Shown here one piece after another: positions 50,701-61,700 of a stretch of 64,000 nucleotides of DNA (its first letter is position 1; every line of letters starts with the position of its first letter). Below the pieces are notes generated by a model. It was not told the origin of the DNA. It made no database searches and worked only from the letters and a program-made list of their open reading frames with translations. The stretch spans positions 3,234,001 through 3,298,000 of the forward strand of contig NC_089041.1 in assembly GCF_034140825.1 (NCBI RefSeq), in the 5' to 3' direction. The stretch is from Oryza sativa Japonica Group (lineage: Eukaryota; Streptophyta; Magnoliopsida; Poales; Poaceae). A program made the translations under genes and the position numbers.

Positions 50701-53700
50701 ACATGTAAATACCGAAATACGTACCGTACCTTACTCATGAACTGAGTACTGTTGCTTCTATATGTGTGCAGGTGAATGTGCCAAACAATTGTTCCTACAA
50801 CATTGTGACTGTTAGATGTGGGCATTGCACAATGGTGCTCTCCATGGATCTTGCTCCTTTTCACCAAGCACGCACTGTTCAAGATCACCAGGTTTAAAAA
50901 CTGAAATAATGGTTTGAAATTTCAGTTCAAAACTGTAGCCGAAGAATCTCTTGCATATATATCAGCTATATCTTATTTTTTATGAAACAAAACAAATGAA
51001 ATATTAATTTCTGTACGTATGTAAAAAAAAGAATTAATATTAATTATTTACTACGTACAGTGGAATGGTCACATCTAAATTTGTTTATTTAGGTACAGAA
51101 CAGAGGATTTCAAGGTAATAACTTTGGAAGCTATGACATAGCTTCCAGAAATCAGAGGACATCGACAGCCATGTACCCAATGCCAACCAGTCAGCAGCAA
51201 GTGTCACCTATACGTCGTATGCACAATTAATTTTCTCATGATTTTATTTCATTGATCTACTAAATTATGGGGTTTATTTTTTATTTCTCTATATAAGCAT
51301 GCATGCAAAATGGGTATATATAATATAGTTAAAGGTTATATTTACTGTTCTAGGCTTCTAATGTATAATCAAAATATATTATAGTAATCAAGTTCATGCA
51401 TGAGCTATATATGAACCTGATCACACTGAATTCCAGTAAACATTAGTTTTTTCCCCGTATACGCATGGAGCTGTGTTAGATTTCCCAAATGATCAATCTA
51501 TAGGTATTAACACACACACACACACACACACACATACATACACACACACACAATACATATATTATCAGCTTGCATAATTTATTAAATTGCCTTGTTCTTC
51601 TGTATTCACATTATAGCTAGTTTTATGTATTATATATATGCTTGTATAATAGATTTAAAATATTGGTCCTTTTTTCTTCTTTACAGCCCCTGAGAAAAGA
51701 CAGCGTGTCCCATCTGCATACAACAGATTCATCAAGTGAGATTTCAAGCCACACATGCTTGCTTGAATAAGTATATTTTGACACCAAATTAAATAATAGT
51801 ATAAGGTGCTAAATATATATTGATAAAGAACCATAAATAGTCGAAGTGCAGGTACAAACTAATCCCCACTTCAACCTTTTGGGGAATATGCATGAGTTCC
51901 TAAGACAGATTAATTATATTTCTTTCTATCTACCGCAGTGTGCAATCAAAAAGCTCCATACACTACTATATACTCGACCCTCAGGTCGATTGTGGACACA
52001 CACACAAAAAAAAAAGAGTAAAACCTGAATATAATGATTGGGTGTTTGGGGGAGGGGGGGGGGATATTTGAACTCCGACAATGATTAATTTGTGGGCACT
52101 TCGTAATTATATATTATTATGTCTAGGCTACTACTTCCTTTTGCGCTCCTTTAATTTGTACACATAATCTAGTTAGGGCTTGTTCGCTTTCCCTTCCCAT
52201 GGGGATTCAAAAGGGGATGGGGTGTGGAAGTAATCCCCGAAATCCCTTCAATCTCCATGGGCATGGGATTAACCGAACAAACCCTTAGTGAAGTGATCAT
52301 TTTGGACCACAAGTTCTGTTGGTAAATTTTGTGGAAATGTACTTTACAAAGTTTTATGATCGGTCGTTGTTTGGTCATTGGATTTTGGAACTTTTTGCTA
52401 CTAGATTTTTTTTGAAGTTTATACTTTTGGAATAATTATTCTTATTGCTAGGATTTTGTCCGGTGAATTCTTTATTTTGAAAGAACATATTGCAAATTTA
52501 ACTTCTTTTGTGTGAAAAGAAAAGGAATCTTATTTCGAGTAATTTTTTTCAGTAAATATGAAACTCTAGATATTTTCAAAAAGGCTAGTTATTGAGTACC
52601 ATAAGAAAGGTACCAAAACAAAACTCACAATGTAACATATGTGGTTGGATATTTATTTATATTTGATCTTGAGTTTTTCTTCGGTTTTTAGCAGTATAGA
52701 GGTATATACCTCTACCGACATGTATACACCTCATGCCTAACACTATGATGCACAAATACCTATCTGTACCTCCCAAGAACCAGAAAAGTTTTGATGTTGT
52801 TGAACTGTATACTTTTATTCTAATTAGTTCAACTATTAGGGATGAATATACTTATATATTCAAAGGCAGGAGAAAACCTCAATTAAGAATGGGGTTAGTG
52901 TAAGTGCATGTTTTATGACTTTGGTAGACCTTAGTCTATTCGGAAACGGGAACCAATAATAATATTTACTATCATCATTTTCACAAGCCTTTAGTCTATT
53001 AGACAATATTTTTTATTTAAATACATTTAGTTTGCTAAAATCCAAGGAACATATACATTATATTGACTGTGGCAATGTAGACATACAAATATTGAACTGA
53101 GAAAACATGTTTTTTTAAAATGGAGAAAACAATTTAAAACCCCCAGTGTCAAACTAAGAATTCATGGAAATGCAATTCATATATTAAGTTGTCATACAAC
53201 ATGCATTGACCAAACCATTTTATTAGAGTAATATAAATACGCTAGTTTATCTAGAGGTTCATGTTGCAAGATTGTAAATAAGATTTCAGTAATATATATA
53301 TGAGACTTGTTCTTTTAAAATAACAAATCGTGTATATATCAAATTGTTCAATGCCACATATATATATATGATGAATGAGTAAATTCAACTTCATTTGGAG
53401 TATGTATAGCTATGCTCTAATTAATTATGTGCACCGATTTTTTTTTGTCCTTTTGGTCTGCAGCGCGCTAGCTATCATGTATGTACATGTATATATATGT
53501 GATGAGATCTATTTTAGACGCATGCATGTAATATGTGTGTTTTCTTAATTGGATCGTTATGCTTCTCTAATCTCTCTATATACACAGACGACAGAAACAG
53601 ATATATGTTTAAATGCAAAAGAATTAAATGCAAGTATATATGTTAAATTAAGATTAAATCTCAAGAAGCTGATTTAATTTAATTCTTGTCAATATCAACA

Positions 53701-54603
53701 GGGAGGAGATACAGAGGATTAAAACCAGCAATCCTGAGATTAGCCACAGGGAGGCATTCAGTGCTGCTGCAAAGAACGTAAGTACTCTAATTGTAAATAC
53801 TTTTCTCTAACTAATTAGATGTTGCAGGCAGTCAGGACATACTATACTCCTTCAATCCCAAAAGATAGTGCATAAATATTTTCTTTCTTATCTCATAATA
53901 CGTCCATACATGCAAATTAACTAACAACCCCCCCCCCCTCCTCCTCTAAATTCGTTATTTTAATTTTACCCACAAAATTTTTTTATTTTAATTTTATTAT
54001 TGTTATACGGTTTAGTTAAGATGAATTCACTATAGGAATTTGCTTAGATATATATATTTTTTTAGAAAATCATGAATTAGTAATCCGATCATCTCAAGTT
54101 AGCATACGAGTTTTTTTTTAAAAAAATATCTTATACAACTCCTTCTATATTTCCAAAAGGTAGCGAACTTAAAACCTGACTAAAAAGGGAGCGAACTTAA
54201 AACCCCACTCAAATACGGATATGTATTTCCAAAATCGAACGAACTTAAAAGCGACTTAATTATAGACGGATGACGTACCAAAGTACCGGCAAAAACATCT
54301 TCAATTTTTATAATAGTAGAGATTAGGTGCATGCTTTGTGTTCATTATGAGTAATCTAAACAGATCAAAGCTATGATAATAATTAGTATTTCTTATCTTT
54401 AGATTAGTGGTGGTTGTTACTTATATTTTGTGTCTTAAAGAAAAACTTTTGTACAATTAAGCTTTCTGCAATTAGGATCAACTAATTAATTATGATATCT
54501 ATCTATAATTTCTCATGCGTATAATATGCAGTGGGCTCATCTTCCCCGGCTCCATTTTGGCCTCAGCGTCGCCGACGGCGGCGGCGGCGGCGGCAGCAAC
54601 TAA
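47770..54603 (+). CDS. YAB1: YABBY transcription factor, rice YABBY1
   Basis: Exons 47770-47838, 50772-50891, 51093-51216, 51687-51735, 53702-53777 and 54532-54603 join in frame through GT-AG introns into exactly 169 residues, the length I recall for rice YABBY1. The C2C2 zinc finger uses Cys15, Cys18, Cys39 and Cys42 (CNYC, CGHC). The HMG-like YABBY domain covers about 107-157 ([20 protein letters not shown], then [20 protein letters not shown]), and the protein ends in a Gly run. YABBY proteins are plant-specific nuclear DNA-binding regulators. From the literature as I remember it, rice YABBY1 belongs to the YAB2 clade and acts in gibberellin feedback control through a GA3ox gene. Intron 1 (2.9 kb) holds a SINE-like element and a 30-bp tandem duplication; intron 4 (2 kb) holds a short Tourist-like MITE. 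No residue of either domain looks altered. Confidence 0.93.
49201..49260. repeat. Tandem duplication, two 30-bp units in YAB1 intron 1
   Basis: GTGTGACATGAACTTTTAAC followed by TGTAAA occurs at 49201 and 49231, with almost no differences between units. Confidence 0.85.
49801..50020 (+). mobile_element. tRNA-derived SINE-like element in YAB1 intron 1
   Basis: TAGCCTAGTGG (49815-49825) fits a Pol III A box and GAGTTCAAATATCC (from 49858) a worn B box, spaced about 35-40 bp as in tRNA-derived SINEs. The body has a repeated GATAGGCTAAGTT word and ends near an A run (GGTAAAAAAATAC). No target duplication was found. It is not a tRNA gene because no acceptor stem or anticodon arm can be formed. Confidence 0.55.
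51510..51552. repeat. (CA)n microsatellite in YAB1 intron 3
   Basis: About 20 CA units interrupted by two CATA steps, between exons 3 and 4 of YAB1. Confidence 0.9.
52176..52284. mobile_element. Short Tourist-like MITE in YAB1 intron 4
   Basis: The left end GGGCTTGTTCGCTTTCCCTT and the reversed right end GGGTTTGTTCGGTTAATCCC are inverted repeats, with TTA on both sides (52173-52175 and 52285-52287). At 109 bp the two arms (CCCATGGGGATT against AATCTCCATGGGCATGGG) nearly meet, so it can fold as a hairpin in the pre-mRNA. Confidence 0.7.
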
Positions 54604-55368
54604 TCGCGGCGGCGCGGCCTGCCGGCCGGCCACCGATCGCCGGCGTGCACGCCGGCGCGCGGCGGCGGCCGGTCGAGAATGCGCGCGCAGGAGGGACGAC
54701 GACGATATATTATTATCGCGTGTGCCCCTCTCTCTTCGCCGCGTAATTAATTAATCAGTTAATTAATTACGTACGACCTACTGTGTTATGCTATCGATCC
54801 GTGTTAATTAATTACCTACGTATCTTGATTAATTAGTCTCGTATTATACGTACTATTATACGTACGTGCTGTGCTATGTACGTAGACAACAAAAAAAAAT
54901 GTGCGTGATGAGTTCTACTACGTACGTACGTACTGTGTTCTAGTGTTTTAATTTGTATCCGAACCAAGGAGTTGTTTAATTAACTGCATGCACATGCACT
55001 GGACTTGAATCTGGAGTATTATGTAAGTGTGCATGCATGCTGGATTATGCAAAATAAACGAATTAATGAATAGAACTGTTTTTGTTAATTAATTAATTAA
55101 AATGTTTGGTTCAATTTTTCGATGTGTTGATAGTGCATGAATTAAAGCTGTGTACATATTGATCGAATCCCATCAAAATTGAACGTGTGTAGCTATGAAT
55201 TAATTAATGAACTGACGACGCTAGCTAATTCATTCGGGGCAACCAACAAATTGTAGCCTAGATAGACTAATTGTTTGCCTTTTGTTTCAAGTTGTTATGG
55301 CCAAAACTTATACTCATTTCTTATATAGATACAACTGAATGTGTTAACTCAACGGTATTGTGTGTGTG
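54604..55368. other. YAB1 3' UTR and flank
   Basis: A GC-rich run up to about 54745 follows the YAB1 stop; long frames there are shadows in other phases. Beyond it TTAATTAATTA and ACGTACGTAC words dominate. AAAATAAACGAATTAATGAA near 55050 is a candidate poly(A) region. No gene is seen. Confidence 0.5.
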
Positions 55369-55380
55369 TCTATATATATA

Positions 55381-55474
<94 letters not shown>
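55369..55474. repeat. (TA)n microsatellite, about 100 bp
   Basis: A near-continuous TA run broken only by a GTG at about 55386. Open frames across it encode an Ile-Tyr repeat on both strands and are artefacts. Confidence 0.95.
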
Positions 55475-55478
<4 letters not shown>

Positions 55479-55495
55479 CTGTCAATTGTTTTGTA

Positions 55496-55728
55496 CTCCC
55501 TCCATTTCTAAATATTTGACACTGTTGACTTTTTAGCATATGTTTGACCGTTCGTTTTATTCAAAAACTTTTGTGAAATATGTAAAACTATATGTATACA
55601 TATAAGTATATTTAACGATGAATTAAATGATGGGAAAAAATTAATAATTACTTAATTTTTTTAATAAGACGAACGGTTAAACATATTTAAAAAAGTCAAC
55701 GACATCAAATATTTAGAAACGGAGGGAG
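55496..55728. mobile_element. Stowaway-like MITE
   Basis: Left end CTCCCTCCATTTCTAAATAT and right end ATATTTAGAAACGGAGGGAG, with TA on both sides. Internal TTTGACCGTTCGTTTTATTC and AATAAGACGAACGGTTAAAC pair across the element. It is related to 13458-13674. Confidence 0.8.
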
Positions 55729-56286
55729 TATTTCTTAAGCATTATAATATATTATCATTTGTGACATATATATAGATAGAGAATTAAAGATATATCAAAA
55801 TAAAAGCAGTTTGTCACACTAATAAAATCCATGTCAAAACCAAACAAAAAAACATATATATGTACAGGCTACAAGTAAAATACCAAAAAATCTCTTTGCT
55901 TCCTGGTGCCACGCATGCCGTTAATTAACTAGTACATTCATGTTGTTGATGGATTTGGGCTGGGAAAGAAATTCCCCTGGTTCTTGCAGTTTGTGTACCC
56001 ACAAAACAGTTAGTTTGATTAATTGGTCGGTTGTACGTACGTAATTAACAGTTAACCAATCAATTGGGCACAAGCTAAATCATATTAGATCTCTTGGATT
56101 CTCATGCATTGAATTATTGCTGCTGACAAAACAAAAGGCAGCTGCATCTGCAGCTAGCTAGTAATTGATATCGCTCGATACGTACAGATCAGTGAGCTGC
56201 AGGCATGCACGAACCCCACACACGCACTATCTAGCTCTAGATTAGCTTGATTCATGTTTGCTGCTGCTGCTTGGTTCATGGCTATA
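55729..56286. other. Gene-free AT-rich stretch
   Basis: No gene, RNA gene or bounded repeat is visible between the two Stowaway-like MITEs. Confidence 0.5.
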
Positions 56287-56435
56287 CTCCTTCTGTCACC
56301 CAAAATATTAGGGATTTTATAGGTGGATGTGACATAATCCAGTGTTGCAAATCTAGATATGCTATTTGTTCAGATTCGTAGTATTAGAATGTATCACATC
56401 CAGCTAAAATCTCTTATATTTTGGGATGAAAGGAG
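56287..56435. mobile_element. Stowaway-like MITE
   Basis: The left end CTCCTTCTGTCACCCAAAAT and the right end ATTTTGGGATGAAAGGAG are imperfect inverted repeats with TA on both sides. Inner arms GGATGTGACATAATCC and GTATCACATCCAGC add to the foldback. Confidence 0.7.
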
Positions 56436-57140
56436 TACTAACTAGCTAAACCAATACCTGTGCACTTGATCTGTACATCGTCGATCGACCATCTAAGGCC
56501 CTGTTTGATTCAGCTTAGAATTATTATAATCTAACTTATTAGAAGTAAACTGAAACAAACAAGTAGATTATTATAGCAGATTATTATAATCTATAAGCCA
56601 GATTATTATAATCTAACTACAATTAGTGAAATCAACATATTGGGATTAGGGTTTTGGCGATTCCCGGGCGACCGGGAGACGCCGGCGATATCCCACATTG
56701 TGGGATGGCTTAGGATGGAGTTCTTCTCCGATCCGGTTACGTCGTTTGCAGGGTTTTCGCCTGCCTTGTTTAACATCATGGAGGGGTTTTCGTCTCGGGA
56801 TCTTACGTCCTTGGGACAGGTGATTGGTTCTCGACTCGGAGGCCAGTTCAAGAAAATTAGTTTTTGCTACGATAACTTAAGGTTGGTAAGTTTTTTTCAC
56901 ATCTATGATCCATACATATCCCCTATCAGACTCCGTTTCAGGGATGTTAGGATCCGGAAGGGGAAGAAGTGCCATGTTCAATCTAATCTGTTGGAGTCTG
57001 TCTCGGTCAAGGACTCTGTCGTTCAGTGCTATAAATTGGAGAGCCTAGGGCAAGGATCTGCACCCTGTACAAGTTCCCTGAAGACAATCTTGCAAAGCCG
57101 CAATTCCAATCTGCGTCTCTCCTGCTTGTTTGGCGTTCTC

Positions 57141-58763
57141 ATGGCGTCCTCTGCCGGTGGGGGTGATAAAGGGATCATCACTGCGATGGTTGCCCACCCG
57201 AAGCCGGCCGGGGGAGGTGAGATCGTCATGGCGAATCAAAGGGAGGAGGTTCTGAATAAAGGTACTTTAGCAATCGGGGTAGCAACACCAGATGAAAACC
57301 AAACCACGATGGAAGGTGCGGGTACTGCTGTTGAGGTGGACAGTACGACTCATCAGGGGCCAGCAGCTTTCATTGAGGGGGAGGTTGTGGAGGAGGATGA
57401 GGACGCAATCGAAGTGGTTATAGAGGAAGAGGAAGTGCAGAAGGCTGGCCAATGGACTATATTAGCAAGATTCTATTCCTTGAAGTCTCCAAATCTTGCC
57501 GCTCTCTTTGAAGACATGCGTCGTGCTTGGCGGCTGCGATCAGACATGACTTACAAATCGCTGAGGGATAATTTGTTTATCATATCTTTTGGTGCTGAGG
57601 GGGATTATAGGTTTGTTATCCAAGGTGGTCCATGGATTCATAGGGGGGATGCCCTGTTGGTGGCAGAGTTTGATGGCATCACCTGTCCGTCAAAGGTTAC
57701 TCTGGATGTGATTCCAGTATGGGTGCGGATTTATGATCTTCCACTGGTGCTAATGACAAAAGCAAGGGGTGAGATATATGGTAGCAAACTGGGCAGAGTA
57801 CAGGAGGTGGATGTTGGGGACGATGGCCGCAATAAACATGACTTCTTCCGTATTCGTGTTGATCTCTCAGTCAAGCGACCACTAAAGGATAAGTTAACCA
57901 TCAAAATCTCTGCACAAGGTAGAGTGGAAACAAGAAGTTTTGCACTTCGATATGAAAGAGTGCCACACTTCTGTTTCATATGTGGCTTCATGGGGCATGC
58001 TGATAAGGACTGCGATAAGAGAGGTGCAAATGTGGAGAATCCCTTTCGCTTTTCAGCTGATTTGAGATGCTCACCCTTAAAACCGTTTGAGCGAAAAGTT
58101 AACAAGGTCAGAGCAATGCAGAACACTGGAGCAGCTCGCAATCTGTTCTTCCGTGGAGCTGGAAGTGCTGGCTCATCGTCTTCAAAGCAGAGAGATGTGG
58201 AACAATGGGATGAAGCCATTCCACCCAGAGTGGATGCTCATGATAATTTTGATGACAAGGAGAAGGAGGGGGATAGTTCAGTAGATGAGCAATTGGTTCT
58301 GCAAGCCAATCTGATGAATATGGCAGGGACAGAAGGGATAGACAAAGAGCATGATGATAGTCAAGGTCCGAAGTTAAAGAGTGGGTCTAATGTTGTGGCC
58401 CTGGCTGGATCAGCAGGGGAGGCCATACCCTCAAAAGAGATGATTCCTGCTATTGCAAATCTTCAGCAACAAGCCTCCTTTGGGGATGGGTCGTCAGATG
58501 ATTGGAGTGGCGGGAATAGGAAGAGAATGCAAGACACGACAGAAATTAACAAGCCGGGGCGGGTCCAGCAAGCGCTGGTAATATACCAGAGTGCAACGGT
58601 GAAGGATGCGGCGGATAGTAGAGAAGCCGGCAAGGACACAAGAGCGCTGAAGCGTTCCAGGAAGACGGAAGGAGGTTCGGAGGTGTCTAATTCGGAGGCA
58701 ACCAGCCATGGGGCCGCTGGTAAACTGACGGGACCTATGATAGGGTCTCGTCAGGAGCAATGA
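57141..58763 (+). CDS. LINE ORF1 protein (DUF4283 and zinc knuckle)
   Basis: The frame is open from 56640, but the likely start is the ATG at 57141 (MASSAGGGDKG), giving 540 residues; the upstream 500 bp reads as 5' UTR-like sequence. An acidic stretch (EGEVVEEDEDAIEVVIEEEE) precedes a DUF4283 domain (QWTILARFYSLKSPN to VWVRIYDLPLVLMTKARGE). A CCHC zinc knuckle CFICGFMGHADKDC follows, then a Ser/Gly/Lys-rich tail. In plant L1-type elements ORF1 is an RNA-binding chaperone of the retrotransposition particle. The stop overlaps the ORF2 start as ATGA at 58760-58763. The frame is fully open. Confidence 0.85.
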   Translation: MASSAGGGDKGIITAMVAHPKPAGGGEIVMANQREEVLNKGTLAIGVATPDENQTTMEGAGTAVEVDSTTHQGPAAFIEGEVVEEDEDAIEVVIEEEEVQKAGQWTILARFYSLKSPNLAALFEDMRRAWRLRSDMTYKSLRDNLFIISFGAEGDYRFVIQGGPWIHRGDALLVAEFDGITCPSKVTLDVIPVWVRIYDLPLVLMTKARGEIYGSKLGRVQEVDVGDDGRNKHDFFRIRVDLSVKRPLKDKLTIKISAQGRVETRSFALRYERVPHFCFICGFMGHADKDCDKRGANVENPFRFSADLRCSPLKPFERKVNKVRAMQNTGAARNLFFRGAGSAGSSSSKQRDVEQWDEAIPPRVDAHDNFDDKEKEGDSSVDEQLVLQANLMNMAGTEGIDKEHDDSQGPKLKSGSNVVALAGSAGEAIPSKEMIPAIANLQQQASFGDGSSDDWSGGNRKRMQDTTEINKPGRVQQALVIYQSATVKDAADSREAGKDTRALKRSRKTEGGSEVSNSEATSHGAAGKLTGPMIGSRQEQ

Positions 58764-61700
58764 ATTGCTTGGCATGGAATTGTCGTGGTATTGGGAATGC
58801 CACGACAGTTCGTGATCTCATTGCCTTGGTGAAAGAGGCAAATTCCCAGGTGGTTTTCCTCAGTGAAACGAGACAGAAGATTGAAAGAATCCGCAGACTT
58901 CGTTCTAGATTAGGTTTAAAAGGTTTTGTTGGATGTAATAGTGATGGTTTGAGTGGTGGTCTTGCTCTCTTTGGCATGAGTCTATCTTTATGGATGTTAA
59001 GAGTGTGAATGAAAGATATGTTGATGCGTATATGCGTTTGTCTCCGGAAGATCCTCTATGTCATGTAACCTTTGTGTACGGAGAACCGAGAGTGGAGAAT
59101 AGACATCGTTTATGGTCTCGGCTCCTGGATCTCAAACAGTCCTCCCCCCTCCCTTGGATGATTATTGGAGATTTCAATGAGACTCTTTGGCAATTTGAAC
59201 ATTTTTCTGTTTCTAAAAGAGGTGAGGCTCAGATGAGAGCTTTCCGAGATGTGTTACAAATATGTGAGCTGGTTGACTTGGGCTTCTCAGGGGTCCCCTA
59301 TACTTATGATAACCGAAGAGAAGGTAGATCAAATGTCAAGGTGCGTCTAGATAGAGCACTAGCTGATAATAGTTGGAGAGACATCTATAGTAATTCCCAG
59401 GTTGTGCATCTAACCTCGTCCTGTTCTGATCACTGTCCAATTCTCCTGAAGTTTGCTGCGGACAGTAGACAGTCTAACCGAAAGAAGTGTCTCCACTATG
59501 AGATTTGCTGGGAGCGTGAGCCGGCCTCCACTGAGGTGATTTCTTTGGCCTGGGCTGAAGCAGGAGAAAAAAGAACCTTAGGGGACATTAATTTTGCCCT
59601 CGGAAAGGTAATGGGAGCACTTCAGGGGTGGAGCAAGGTAAAATTTAAGAACGTTAGCCGTGCTATAGAAAAGGCCAGGAAGGATTTGGCAACCCTTGTT
59701 AGCCACAATGCTGACTATAGTGAGATCAGGCGATCCTCTGATGTCTTGAATGAATTACTTTATAGAGAAGAGATGCTTTGGCTGCAAAGATCTAGAATAA
59801 GTTGGTTGAAAGAAGGTGATAGAAATACCAGATTTTTCCATAACAAGGCAAAATGGAGAGCAAAGAAGAATAGAATATCTAAATTGCGTGGGCCTGATGG
59901 TACCGTAGTGAAGTCGACTCATGAAATGGAGAAAATAGCGACAGATTACTTCAAGGATATGTTTACAGCTGACCCCTGTATTGATCAGTCAAGAGTATCC
60001 CGTTTGTTCCAGGAAAAGGTTTCCCCGGAGATGAATGTGGATCTTTGCAAAGATTTCACTGAGCAGGAAATTGCAGATGCTTTATTTCAAATTGGACCGA
60101 TCAAAGCCCCTGGGCCAGATGGTTTCCCAGCTCGTTTCTTTCAAAGAAACTGGGATGCCATTAAGAAGGATGTGGTTTCAGCCGTTAAATCTTTCTTCGA
60201 AACATCAATCATGCCAGAGGGTGTGAATGATACTGCAATTGTGCTTATTCCAAAAGTGGATCAGCCTATGGAACTAAAAGATTTTAGGCCCATAAGTCTG
60301 TGCAATGTGATCTACAAGATTGTTTCTAAATGCCTGGTTAATAGACTTAGGCCAATCTTGGACGAATTGGTCTCACAAAATCAGAGTGCCTTTGTGCCCG
60401 GTAGGATGATTACAGACAATGCTTTGCTAGCTTTTGAATGTTTTCACTTCATCCAGAGAAATAAAAATGCGAATAAGGCAGCGTGCGCCTATAAACTTGA
60501 TCTTTCAAAAGCCTATGATAGGGTGGACTGGGTGTTTTTGGAGCAGACAATGTGTAAGTTGGGTTTCGCTCCCCGGTGGATTAAATGGATCATGACATGT
60601 TTGTCCTCGGTGAGATATTCAATCAAATTTAATGGAACCCTTCTGGATACTTTTGCTCCCTCGCGGGGTCTTAGGCAGGGAGACCCCCTTTCGCCTTTCC
60701 TCTTCTTATTTGTGGCTGATGGATTCTCGAGACTAATGGAAGAAAGAGTAGCTGCTGGGGATATTACGCCGGTCAAGATATGTCGAGGTGCTCCAGGCAT
60801 CTCTCATCTACTTTTTGCGGATGATACTCTGCTGTTTTTTAAGGCTGACTGTGAGCAGGCAAGACTGATCAAAGGGGTGCTTAATGAGTATGCTTTAGGC
60901 ACAGGACAGCTAGTGAATCCGAACAAATGTTCCATTCTGTTTGATGATACTTCCCCTGCTGAAACACAGGACGCAATAAAGAATTTACTGTAGATTGTGT
61001 GTCACAACTTTGAAGACAAATATCTGGGGTTCCCCACTCCGGAAGGAAGACTGAACAAAGGTAAGTTTCAGAGTTTACAGGAGAAAATGTGGAAAAGAAT
61101 CATCTTATGGGGAGAAAACTATCTGTCCAGTGGAGGCAAAGAAATCATGTTGAAAGCTGTGATCCAAGCTATTCCGGTTTATGTGATGAGTATCTTTAGA
61201 CTACCAGAGTCGGTATGCGAGGATCTGAACAAACTTGCTCGCAATTTCTGGTGGGGAGCAGATAAAGGAAAAAGGAAAACTCATTGGCGGGCCTGGAGCT
61301 GTCTGACAAAACCGAAACACAATGGTGGCTTGGGTTTTAGGGACTTTCGTCTCTTTAACCAAGCGTTGTTAGCAAGACAGGCCTGGCGTCTGCTTGATAA
61401 ACCAGATAGTTTGTGTGCCCGAGTTATGAAGGCTAAATACTATCCAAATGGATCCTTAGTGGACACGGCTTTTGGGGGGAATGCTTCCCCGGGATGGAGA
61501 GCTATTGAGCATGGCTTAGCCCTTTTAAAGAAGGGCATCGTCTGGAGGATTGGGAATGGCCGGTCTGTTCGCATCTGGAGAGATCCTTGGATCCCCAGGG
61601 ACCATTCTCGTAGACCAATAACTACTAAAAGAAATTGCAGGGTGAAATGGGTTTCTGATCTGTTGGGACAGGATGGATCTTGGGACGTTCAGAATGTTTC

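Noticed and set aside
54515-54754. Plus-strand Ala/Arg-rich frames over the last YAB1 exon
   Set aside because: Out-of-phase shadows of exon 6 and its GC-rich 3' UTR.
55271-55539. Ile-Tyr repeat frames on both strands
   Set aside because: They are translations of the (TA)n microsatellite.
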